A DNA stretch of 6,338 nucleotides from Candidatus Blautia equi (lineage in GTDB: Bacteria; Bacillota; Clostridia; Lachnospirales; Lachnospiraceae). Where the stretch lies: assembly GCA_018064695.1 (NCBI GenBank), contig JAGHUU010000284.1, forward strand, positions 1 to 6,338. Direction: 5' to 3'. How positions within the stretch are numbered: the first letter of the stretch is position 1; each line of letters starts with the position of its first letter. The notes below the pieces were generated by a model. The model saw only the letters and a list, made by a program, of their open reading frames with translations, was not told the DNA's origin and did not search any database. This document shows positions 1 through 5,059 of the stretch, piece by piece. The translations under genes were made by a program, and so were the position numbers.

Positions 1-7
1 TCCTCCT
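1..7 (-). promoter_or_regulatory. Possible ribosome binding site of a gene beyond the left edge
   Basis: On the minus strand the last bases of the window read AGGAGGA, a near-perfect Shine-Dalgarno sequence. It lies after the diguanylate cyclase terminator and would serve a minus-strand gene starting just outside the window. The start codon is not visible, so this is only a suggestion. Confidence 0.3.
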
Positions 8-20
8 GTTCCTGATGCAT

Positions 21-67
21 AAAAACCGGAAAAGGCTGCCCCAATCAGGTCTGTTCCTTTTCCGGTT
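21..67 (-). terminator. Intrinsic terminator of the diguanylate cyclase gene
   Basis: Read on the minus strand, a perfect 12-bp stem (AACCGGAAAAGG pairing with CCTTTTCCGGTT, at 56-67 and 24-35) closes a loop of about 20 nt and runs directly into TTTTT. It begins about 20 nt past the stop codon of the cyclase gene, where a Rho-independent terminator is expected. It separates that gene from whatever follows on the left. Confidence 0.85.
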
Positions 68-86
68 CTGTTCTTTTCTTTATCGG

Positions 87-1169
87 TCATCCAATGACAC
101 AGTTTCTGCCGTGGTCCTTGCCGTAATAGAGCTTCTCATCCGCCTGGCGGACAAGCTCCTTAAGATCAGAGGTGAAATCATTTTCCTCCACACCAAAGGT
201 CATGGTTACGTGGAGCTCCTGCTGTCCGTAGGGAATGGTCAGGCCGCGAACACTCTGGCAGATACCCTGTACCTCAAACTTAGCCTGATCCAGGTTCAGG
301 TCCGGGAAGAAGAAGAAAAACTCCTCACCGCCCCAACGGCACACATAGCCTTTGCCCTTCACCTTACCCTTAAAAAGGTCGGCCAGGGAGCGCAGCACCT
401 CGTCACCGCAGTCGTGGCCCCAGGTATCATTGACTCTCTTGAAATAATCAATATCTGCCATGGCAAAGCTGAAATTGCTCATAGGATTGGCACTGCGCCA
501 TCTCTCTATCAGCTCTGTCATATTTCGTCTGTTGCTGAGACCGGTGAGCGGATCGGTTCCCGCCTGGGTCTTCAGTTTTTCGTTTGCGCGCATCAGCTTC
601 TTTTCCGCACCCTGCAGATTGGAGCTGAAGATCACACCAACAGCTGTGATGCCAATAAACAGCGTAATACTGTTCAGCACCTGGAGGATGGTGGATTCGG
701 CATATCCCACAGGAATTCTTGGCTCATAATGCTGGCTGTAGAAGAACAGCCCGAGACGCACAACAAGAAGAAACAGCATGATAAAGATCTTCTTCTTTGT
801 ACTGTAATATACGCAGAAAAACACCATGACAAGCAGAGGAAGCAGGAACTGCTGTCCGCCAGTGTTCCAACCGAAGCTGCAGATAGAAATAATGGACCAG
901 GTTACGATCAGGAATATGTAGACCGCAAACATGGACTTGTAGGACTGATGGAAGGTCTGCCAGAAGCCGGCACTCATCATCGCAAGCCAGATGGCCGCAT
1001 ATATGACATGGGACCACATACCGAAAACGGCACCCACACACATAAAAAGCACAAAATACATACCCATCAGAAAATAAGAGGTTCGAAGACCGATCAGGAA
1101 ATAGCCTGCCTCATTTTCATCAGAGGTATCCCGCCGGATCAGCTCCAGCAGACGGTTAATAAGTTTCAT
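87..1169 (-). CDS. Membrane-bound diguanylate cyclase (GGDEF domain)
   Basis: The 360-residue protein should make the second messenger c-di-GMP from two GTP at the cytoplasmic membrane. About six hydrophobic segments fill residues 31-184. A short helical linker follows (about 185-203), then a full GGDEF domain: DPLTGLSNRR at 206-215, the metal-binding Asp in MADIDYFK (D239), N247/D248, the active-site motif GGEEF at 280-284, and the usual end GKDHGRN. The catalytic residues are intact, so activity is expected. The product-inhibition I-site RxxD is absent: the aligned positions 271-274 read KGKG. No separate known sensor domain is recognisable, so the membrane part may itself be the sensor. 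The ATG at 1169 is preceded by GAGGT at 1176-1180, six bases away. The gene has its own promoter (1272-1300) and terminator (21-67), so it is probably monocistronic. An IS66 element sits just upstream of the promoter. Family assignment is secure; the signal sensed is unknown. Confidence 0.93.
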   Translation of the reverse strand: MKLINRLLELIRRDTSDENEAGYFLIGLRTSYFLMGMYFVLFMCVGAVFGMWSHVIYAAIWLAMMSAGFWQTFHQSYKSMFAVYIFLIVTWSIISICSFGWNTGGQQFLLPLLVMVFFCVYYSTKKKIFIMLFLLVVRLGLFFYSQHYEPRIPVGYAESTILQVLNSITLFIGITAVGVIFSSNLQGAEKKLMRANEKLKTQAGTDPLTGLSNRRNMTELIERWRSANPMSNFSFAMADIDYFKRVNDTWGHDCGDEVLRSLADLFKGKVKGKGYVCRWGGEEFFFFFPDLNLDQAKFEVQGICQSVRGLTIPYGQQELHVTMTFGVEENDFTSDLKELVRQADEKLYYGKDHGRNCVIG

Positions 1170-1220
1170 ATCTATACCTCAAAATCAGATATTCGCATGC
1201 TGCTCTGAAAATAAAAATGA

Positions 1221-1258
1221 CGTATTGTTTCTGCAACGTTTTCTGAAGAAACAATACG
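1221..1258 (-). promoter_or_regulatory. Hairpin in the leader of the diguanylate cyclase mRNA
   Basis: A perfect 11-bp stem (CGTATTGTTTC with GAAACAATACG) closes a 16-nt loop. On the minus strand it is followed by TCATTTTTATTTT. It lies between the predicted promoter (1272-1300) and the start codon (1169), so it would form near the 5' end of the mRNA. The U-rich tract makes an attenuator or weak terminator possible. A protein-binding site, or a 5' stem that stabilises the mRNA, fits as well. It is too short to be a c-di-GMP riboswitch. The structure is clear; its role is inferred. Confidence 0.5.
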
Positions 1259-1271
1259 CCACAATATATTT

Positions 1272-1300
1272 AGTATAGACCAGATTCTACTCGTTTTCAA
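1272..1300 (-). promoter_or_regulatory. Promoter of the diguanylate cyclase gene
   Basis: On the minus strand a -35 box TTGAAA (1295-1300, 5 of 6 to consensus) is followed after 17 bp by a -10 box TATACT (1272-1277, 5 of 6). The start site should fall near 1265, giving a leader of about 95 nt that contains the 1221-1258 hairpin. The IS66 left end is only 18 bp upstream of the -35 box, so the core promoter survived the insertion. A weaker alternative with TTGCAG/TATTTT (1208-1236) is also present. Confidence 0.65.
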
Positions 1301-1310
1301 GAATAGAATA

Positions 1311-1318
1311 TGCTTTTC
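1311..1318. repeat. Left target-site duplication of the IS66 element
   Basis: TGCTTTTC stands directly outside the left inverted repeat, and the identical 8-mer stands directly outside the right one (3572-3579). Eight-base duplications are characteristic of IS66-family transposition. The perfect copy indicates simple insertion at this site without later rearrangement. Confidence 0.93.
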
Positions 1319-1340
1319 GTTACTGTTCACACCCTAGCCA
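1319..1340 (+). repeat. Left terminal inverted repeat (IRL)
   Basis: This matches the reverse complement of 3550-3571 at 21 of 22 positions; the mismatch is position 6 (T here, A at the right end). Its inner five bases also form part of the hairpin at 1336-1352. Confidence 0.93.
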
Positions 1341-1356
1341 GCTTTGCTGGCTTTTT
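1336..1356 (+). terminator. Inward-facing terminator-like hairpin at the IS left end
   Basis: AGCCAGC (1336-1342) pairs perfectly with GCTGGCT (1346-1352) around a TTT loop, followed by a run of T (1352-1356) in the plus direction. On the minus strand there is no U-tract, so it acts one way. It would stop transcripts entering the element from the cyclase side before they reach the transposase genes. IS elements commonly protect themselves against impinging transcription; the assignment here rests on structure alone. Confidence 0.6.
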
Positions 1357-1548
1357 GTGCAAAACATAGAAATTTATTTTTTTGTTTTTGTAGTTATCCC
1401 CATCAGTTTTTCTTTTTTCTGTCACCGCTTCCACTTTTTTTATCAATAGCTCATCCTCTTGCTTCGATTATCGATTTTCTGTGAATTATTATCTGTATTT
1501 CCGTATATATCAGCTTCGCAATCCACAATCCCTTCACACACAGCCTTC

Positions 1549-1557
1549 TTATCCACA
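1549..1557 (+). other. Perfect DnaA-box-like 9-mer in the IS leader
   Basis: TTATCCACA matches the consensus DnaA box. Two looser relatives lie nearby: CAATCCACA at 1519-1527 (7 of 9) and TTATCCCCA at 1394-1402 (8 of 9). They lie in the roughly 300-bp T-rich, gene-free leader of the IS (1341-1648), where the only other things I see are the left-end hairpin and promoter-like elements. A role in linking transposition or expression to DnaA is possible but unproven; chance is a real alternative. Confidence 0.3.
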
Positions 1558-1612
1558 GTCAAAATGCCAAATCACTGTTTTTGACAGATTCGCTTTTTTC
1601 TTGGTAATCGTT

Positions 1613-1618
1613 TATAAT
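1613..1618 (+). promoter_or_regulatory. Probable -10 box of the IS66 promoter
   Basis: A perfect TATAAT lies 30 bp before the first ATG of the element's operon. The nearest good -35 box (TTGACA, 1581-1586) is 26 bp away, too far for normal sigma-A spacing, and the hexamer at the proper distance (TCGCTT) is poor. The promoter may be weak or need help, which would suit a transposase gene. An alternative pairs TTGACA with GGTAAT at 16 bp spacing. Confidence 0.4.
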
Positions 1619-1648
1619 AAACCTATAAATTCAAGGCAGGTTTTCAGT

Positions 1649-1894
1649 ATGGATAATCAACTCAAATCTCTTCTGGATGCAACTGAAAAAACAGTTTCAG
1701 ACCAGAAGGCCATAATCAATAACCAGAAAAAGCAGATCGCAAACCTGGCAGAGATCAACCACATACTAACCAAAGAAAATCAGGAACTGAAGCAAATGTA
1801 TACAGAATTACAGTCGGATTACAATGAGGTTGCTTCCATGTGCAAGGAACAGCAGTCCCTTCTGGACAGGCTCCTCGATCCCTCTTCAAAATAG
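1649..1894 (+). CDS. Small coiled-coil protein encoded by the IS66 element
   Basis: This is an 81-residue, highly charged, Gln/Asn/Glu/Lys-rich protein. From about residue 5 to 75 it shows heptad-like spacing of Leu, Ile and Val typical of a single long coiled coil. No helix-turn-helix, zinc or catalytic motif is visible, and it resembles neither the canonical IS66 TnpA nor TnpB that I know. The frame is open back to 1481, but the ATG at 1649 is preferred: it has GGCAGG eight bases upstream, follows the TATAAT box, and the upstream codons do not look coding. The transposase gene starts 21 bp later with its own GGAGGTG, so the two are probably co-transcribed. Because the transposase has a long N-terminal coiled coil, this protein may pair with it as an accessory or regulatory subunit; that is inference. 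The function is unknown. Confidence 0.7.
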   Translation: MDNQLKSLLDATEKTVSDQKAIINNQKKQIANLAEINHILTKENQELKQMYTELQSDYNEVASMCKEQQSLLDRLLDPSSK

Positions 1895-1915
1895 TTTTCA
1901 TACGGAGGTGCGGTT

Positions 1916-3499
1916 ATGACATTAAAAGAAGCTCATGAAATTCAGCGAAAAGAACTGATCGCATTACGTCGTGAAAATGCGCGCCTCAAAGAAGGAACTT
2001 ATACGGATGCAGAAAAAACCGCACATGAAAAACTTATACGTCATCTTCAGTCTGAGAACAGGTTTCTCCAACAAGAAAAAGAAAGATACCATCAGCTGTG
2101 GCGCGAAGCCCTTAAGCGCGTTTCCCACGATATTGATGACCTTATACGTATCGATGAACTTGAGGCCGAAAACAGAGTGCTTCGGAGAGAGAACAGAAAT
2201 CTCTCTGCGAATCTTCAGGAATCTCAGGATACTGTCGCAAAACTGAAGGCTCAGATGAACCGCGATCATGAGAATTCGTCAATTCCTTCTTCTCAGAAGC
2301 CGTTTCATAAAAAAATCAAAAACAGCCGGCAGAAAACAGAACGTAAGCCCGGCGGACAGCCAGGACATGCCGGTCACAAACGTCCTTATATGGAGCCCAC
2401 TGCTCCAGTTATTGATCTGCAGCCTGATTCTTCTATACTTTCCGATCCGGATTACTATCCAACCGGTAAATACAAGACCAGACAGGTGGTTGATATCAAT
2501 GTGCAGGTCACTGTAACCGAATACCGTTCTCAAATATACCGCAGCCGCACTACCGGTAAGCGTTATTATGCCCCTTTCCCTTCCGAAGCCGTAAATGACA
2601 TTAATTATGGGTCAAAGGTCAAGGCTATGGCATTTCTTCTCAATAATTATTGTAATGTCTCTATTGATAAAACATCAGAACTGATCCGCGGCATCTCCGA
2701 CGACCGGATCATTCTGTCCAAAGGCCTGATCAATTCTCTTCCGGGCCGTTTTTCCGATGCAACGATTGAAGAACGTAATAAGATCTACACGATGCTTCTT
2801 AAAGCGCCTTCCATGCACACGGACTTTACTCCGGGACGTGTAAACGGAAAAAGTGTCCAGATCATACTCTGCGCAAACCAGGATGAAATGCTTTATTTCC
2901 TCCGTGAGCATAAAGGACATGAAGGTATAAAAGGAACTCCGGTTGAAGAATACCAGCAGATCCTGATCCATGATCACGACATCACCTTCTATAGTTACGG
3001 AGCCGATCATCAGGAATGTCTGTCACATGTACTCCGTTATCTTCAGGACAGCATCGACAACGAAAAACATCTGACCTGGAATGTACGCATGAAAGATTTC
3101 CTTTCCGGCACAATTCATAAGGTGAAGCAGAACCGGTATCTGTCTCAGGAAGAAATATATGGCTTTGAAAAAGAATTCGATTCGATTCTGAGGCTGGCAG
3201 CCAGAGAATATCAGCTACATCCTCCCGGAAAATACTATCCGGAAGGTCACAATCTTTATGAGAGATTGCTGAAATATAAGCACAATCATCTGCTGTTTCT
3301 TTATCATCCAGAGATTGAATATACGAACAATCTCGCAGAACGCGCACTACGCAAAGTGAAGCGAAAACTGAAACAGGCAGTAACATTCCGAAGCATTGAA
3401 AGCATCGAAGTTCTCTGTAACTGCATGGGGATCATAGAAACCGGCCGGCTACAGGGAAGGAACATCTATGCCCTTTCCCAGGAAGCTTTTTCCAACTAA
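1916..3499 (+). CDS. tnpC: IS66-family DDE transposase (TnpC type)
   Basis: The 527-residue enzyme should catalyse cutting and joining of the element ends. Residues 1-115 are predicted coiled coil. The linker motif NSSIPSSQKP (120-129) and the basic KPGGQPGH (144-151) are hallmarks of IS66. The catalytic domain shows the first Asp in HTDFT (D303), the second in IHDHDITFY (D355 or D353) followed by HQECLSHVLRYL, and the Glu in NNLAERALR (E475). The C-terminal GIIETGRLQGRNIYAL also fits the family. The CxxC zinc-finger pairs that usually follow the GGQPGH region are missing; there is no cysteine before residue 246. The position after the first Asp is Phe where many relatives have Glu or Ala. 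GGAGGTG at 1904-1910 sets the ATG at 1916. The frame is unbroken, and a hairpin terminator (3510-3545) follows 10 bp after the stop. Family assignment is firm; activity is likely but untested. Confidence 0.95.
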   Translation: MTLKEAHEIQRKELIALRRENARLKEGTYTDAEKTAHEKLIRHLQSENRFLQQEKERYHQLWREALKRVSHDIDDLIRIDELEAENRVLRRENRNLSANLQESQDTVAKLKAQMNRDHENSSIPSSQKPFHKKIKNSRQKTERKPGGQPGHAGHKRPYMEPTAPVIDLQPDSSILSDPDYYPTGKYKTRQVVDINVQVTVTEYRSQIYRSRTTGKRYYAPFPSEAVNDINYGSKVKAMAFLLNNYCNVSIDKTSELIRGISDDRIILSKGLINSLPGRFSDATIEERNKIYTMLLKAPSMHTDFTPGRVNGKSVQIILCANQDEMLYFLREHKGHEGIKGTPVEEYQQILIHDHDITFYSYGADHQECLSHVLRYLQDSIDNEKHLTWNVRMKDFLSGTIHKVKQNRYLSQEEIYGFEKEFDSILRLAAREYQLHPPGKYYPEGHNLYERLLKYKHNHLLFLYHPEIEYTNNLAERALRKVKRKLKQAVTFRSIESIEVLCNCMGIIETGRLQGRNIYALSQEAFSN

Positions 3500-3509
3500 C
3501 AATTATTCT

Positions 3510-3545
3510 AAAAGCTGAGACTCACATATCCGAGTCTCAGCTTTT
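3510..3545. terminator. Bidirectional intrinsic terminator at the IS right end
   Basis: A perfect 14-bp stem (AAAAGCTGAGACTC with GAGTCTCAGCTTTT) closes an 8-nt loop. Read on the plus strand it ends in CTTTTCTC; on the minus strand it ends in CTTTTAG. It follows the transposase stop codon by 10 bp and ends 4 bp before the right inverted repeat. It should terminate the transposase mRNA and also stop minus-strand transcripts of the ABC operon that run into the IS. Confidence 0.85.
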
Positions 3546-3549
3546 CTCT

Positions 3550-3571
3550 TGGCTAGGGTGTGAACTGTAAC
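3550..3571 (-). repeat. Right terminal inverted repeat (IRR)
   Basis: The reverse complement of this segment matches 1319-1340 at 21 of 22 positions. It defines the right boundary of the element and is abutted by the target duplication at 3572-3579. Confidence 0.93.
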
Positions 3572-3579
3572 TGCTTTTC
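3572..3579. repeat. Right target-site duplication of the IS66 element
   Basis: TGCTTTTC is identical to 1311-1318. It lies 22 bp downstream of the ATPase stop codon, so the insertion did not touch that gene. Confidence 0.93.
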
Positions 3580-3601
3580 TTATCGGATTCCGCCGGTAAG
3601 A

Positions 3602-4285
3602 TCAGCTATTGAACTTGCCCAGGAACTCCTGCATACGCTGGTTGTCGGAGCCAAATACTTCTGTCGGAGTACCTTCCACAGCCACCAGACCCTGATCCAT
3701 AAAGATCACGCGGTCGGAGATATCTCTTGCAAAGCTCATCTCATGGGTAACGATCACCATGGTGATGTGCTCGGCTGCCAGATCCTTGATGACCTTCAGG
3801 ATCTCACCTGTGAGCTCCGGATCCAGTGCGGAGGTAGGCTCATCAAAGAAGAGGATCTTTGGGTTCATGCAGAGGGCTCTTGCAATGGAGACACGCTGCT
3901 GCTGACCGCCGGAGAGCTGGAATGGGTAGGCATTTTCCTTATCGGAAAGACCCATCTTAGCCAGAAGCTCTCTGGCCTGTGCATACACCTCATCTTTTTT
4001 TCTCTTCTGAACCTTCAGAGGCGCATCCACAATATTTTTCATAACAGAATAATGTGGGAACAGATTAAAGTTCTGGAACACCAGACCTACATCTCCGTTC
4101 TTGATGATCTCACCGCCGTCCGCCGTCTCAAGACCTGTGGCGCAGCGAAGCAGGGTGGATTTACCGGAGCCGGAAGGTCCGATGATGCTTAATACTTCTC
4201 CTTCCTCAACGGAGAGGGAGATATCACGGAGAACATTAAGAGGGCCAAAGCTTTTCTTAATATGTTTCATCTCAAATAATTTCAT
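3602..4285 (-). CDS. Polar amino acid ABC transporter, ATP-binding protein
   Basis: This is the 227-residue ATPase that energises amino acid import with the permease and binding protein encoded just upstream. All nucleotide-binding motifs are present: Walker A GPSGSGKST (36-44), Q-loop Gln71 in VFQNFNLFPH, signature LSGGQQQR (124-131), Walker B ILFFDEP (144-150), and the switch His181 in THE. It belongs to the GlnQ/HisP-type group; the exact amino acid cannot be read from an ATPase. It is shorter than the usual 240 or more residues because the stretch between GGEI (57-60) and the Q-loop is reduced to about ten residues. The frame opens at a GTG (4288), but the ATG at 4285 is preferred: it lies seven bases from GGAGGG (4293-4298), against four for the GTG. 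The gap to the permease stop is 13 bp, so the genes are co-transcribed. The IS66 element begins 30 bp past the stop codon. Confidence 0.95.
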   Translation of the reverse strand: MKLFEMKHIKKSFGPLNVLRDISLSVEEGEVLSIIGPSGSGKSTLLRCATGLETADGGEIIKNGDVGLVFQNFNLFPHYSVMKNIVDAPLKVQKRKKDEVYAQARELLAKMGLSDKENAYPFQLSGGQQQRVSIARALCMNPKILFFDEPTSALDPELTGEILKVIKDLAAEHITMVIVTHEMSFARDISDRVIFMDQGLVAVEGTPTEVFGSDNQRMQEFLGKFNS

Positions 4286-4298
4286 CACTTTTCCCTCC

Positions 4299-4949
4299 TT
4301 ATCTGTAATAGCTGAGCTTCTTCTCGATCCAGCCCATAACGAGAGCTACGACCAGGTTGAAAATATAATAGAATACTGCTGCGATCAGGAACGGCAGCAT
4401 GGTGGTCTGGGCGCTGGCGATCTGCTTTGCAATGGTGAACATCTCGGCTACCGCTACTACGAATGCCAGAGAAGTATCCTTAACCAGGGTGATGACCTCG
4501 TTGGTCACAGACGGCAGGATTCTCTTGATCACCTGCGGCAGAATGATGCGGATAAAGGTCTGCACCTTGTTATAGCCAAGGATCTTTGCCGCTTCATACT
4601 GACCCACCGGAATGGACTCAATACCGCCGCGGTAGATCTCGCAGAAATATGCCGCGTAGTTGATGGAAAATCCAATGAGTACGGCGATCAGACTGTATCC
4701 CATGGAAATACGGATTCCAAACAGGAAATATGGTCCGAAATATACCACCATCAGCTGCAGCATCAGAGGGGTACCGCGCATGATAGAGATATATGCGGTG
4801 ACGATGGTACGGATAATACTGTTTTTGGACATTCTTCCAAAACAGATGATAAGTCCCAGTGGAAGTGCCACCAGTAATGTAATAAAAAAGATCTCGCAGG
4901 AAACCACCATACCGGATGCCAGTTTCTGCATCATAACACTTAAACTCAT
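4299..4949 (-). CDS. Polar amino acid ABC transporter, permease
   Basis: The 216-residue inner-membrane subunit belongs to the HisM/GlnP family and probably forms a homodimeric channel, as only one permease gene is present. Hydrophobic segments lie at about 14-38, 62-80, 84-103, 150-172 and 184-208. The MRGTP motif (57-61) and the EAA coupling loop, running GQYEAAKILG (116-125) to RIILPQ (134-139), are typical and contact the ATPase. The frame can be extended 17 codons to a TTG at 5000, but the ATG at 4949 is much better: GGAGG lies six bases upstream, and the protein then starts just before the first membrane segment, as is normal. It lies 110 bp after the binding-protein gene, with a hairpin in between, and 13 bp before the ATPase gene. 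Confidence 0.94.
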   Translation of the reverse strand: MSLSVMMQKLASGMVVSCEIFFITLLVALPLGLIICFGRMSKNSIIRTIVTAYISIMRGTPLMLQLMVVYFGPYFLFGIRISMGYSLIAVLIGFSINYAAYFCEIYRGGIESIPVGQYEAAKILGYNKVQTFIRIILPQVIKRILPSVTNEVITLVKDTSLAFVVAVAEMFTIAKQIASAQTTMLPFLIAAVFYYIFNLVVALVMGWIEKKLSYYR

Positions 4950-5003
4950 AAATAACCTCCGGAATCCTTTCCAGACAGCAAAATCAGATTCTATCAGCAA
5001 AGA

Positions 5004-5034
5004 AACAGAGGGCGCGGAAATCGTACCCTCTGTT
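5004..5034 (-). promoter_or_regulatory. Intercistronic hairpin between binding protein and permease genes
   Basis: On the minus strand a perfect 9-bp stem (AACAGAGGG with CCCTCTGTT) closes a 13-nt loop and is followed by TCTTTG. It lies 26 bp after the binding-protein stop codon. Such stems often protect the 3' end of the binding-protein mRNA or act as a leaky terminator, so that the binding protein is made in excess over the membrane parts. The U-tract is weak, so full termination is unlikely. Confidence 0.6.
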
Positions 5035-5059
5035 CACTCCATTACTTATCAGAATCACA

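Larger units (their letters stand above)
1319..3571 (+). mobile_element. Complete IS66-family insertion sequence, 2253 bp
   Basis: The element is bounded by inverted repeats that match at 21 of 22 positions (1319-1340 and 3550-3571). Both ends begin GTTAC, then T or A, then a shared GTTCACACCCTAGCCA. A perfect 8-bp target duplication flanks it. Inside are a small coiled-coil ORF (1649-1894) and an IS66-type DDE transposase (1916-3499), both intact and on the plus strand. Canonical IS66 elements carry tnpA, tnpB and tnpC; here only tnpC is recognisable. Terminator-like hairpins lie at both ends. It inserted between the amino acid ABC operon and the cyclase gene, opposite in orientation to both. 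Intact frames, matched ends and identical duplications suggest a recent and possibly active insertion. I cannot assign an ISfinder name. Confidence 0.95.

Noticed and set aside
303..325. Run of five Phe codons after GGEEF as a slippage or frameshift site
   Set aside because: The frame is intact and hydrophobic residues are normal in this beta-strand. The run is mixed TTT and TTC, not a long homopolymer.
15..1208. A 397-codon open frame on the plus strand opposite the cyclase gene
   Set aside because: It lies antisense to a clear GGDEF protein. Its translation is rich in His and Lys with no recognisable motif, so it is a shadow frame.
1170..1265. A c-di-GMP riboswitch in the cyclase leader
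   Set aside because: The leader is only about 95 nt, with one simple stem. The conserved joined helices and tetraloop-receptor features of that class are not visible.
1581..1618. TTGACA and TATAAT as one promoter for the IS operon
   Set aside because: Both boxes are perfect, but the spacer is 26 bp, too long for a sigma-A promoter. Only the -10 box was listed, with low confidence.
1481..1648. Extension of the small IS ORF upstream of the ATG at 1649
   Set aside because: The extra residues have a different composition, overlap the TATAAT box, and the start at 1481 has no ribosome binding site. ATG 1649 has one.
4950..5000. Longer permease start at a TTG codon
   Set aside because: ATG 4949 has GGAGG at ideal spacing and gives the normal N-terminus of the family.
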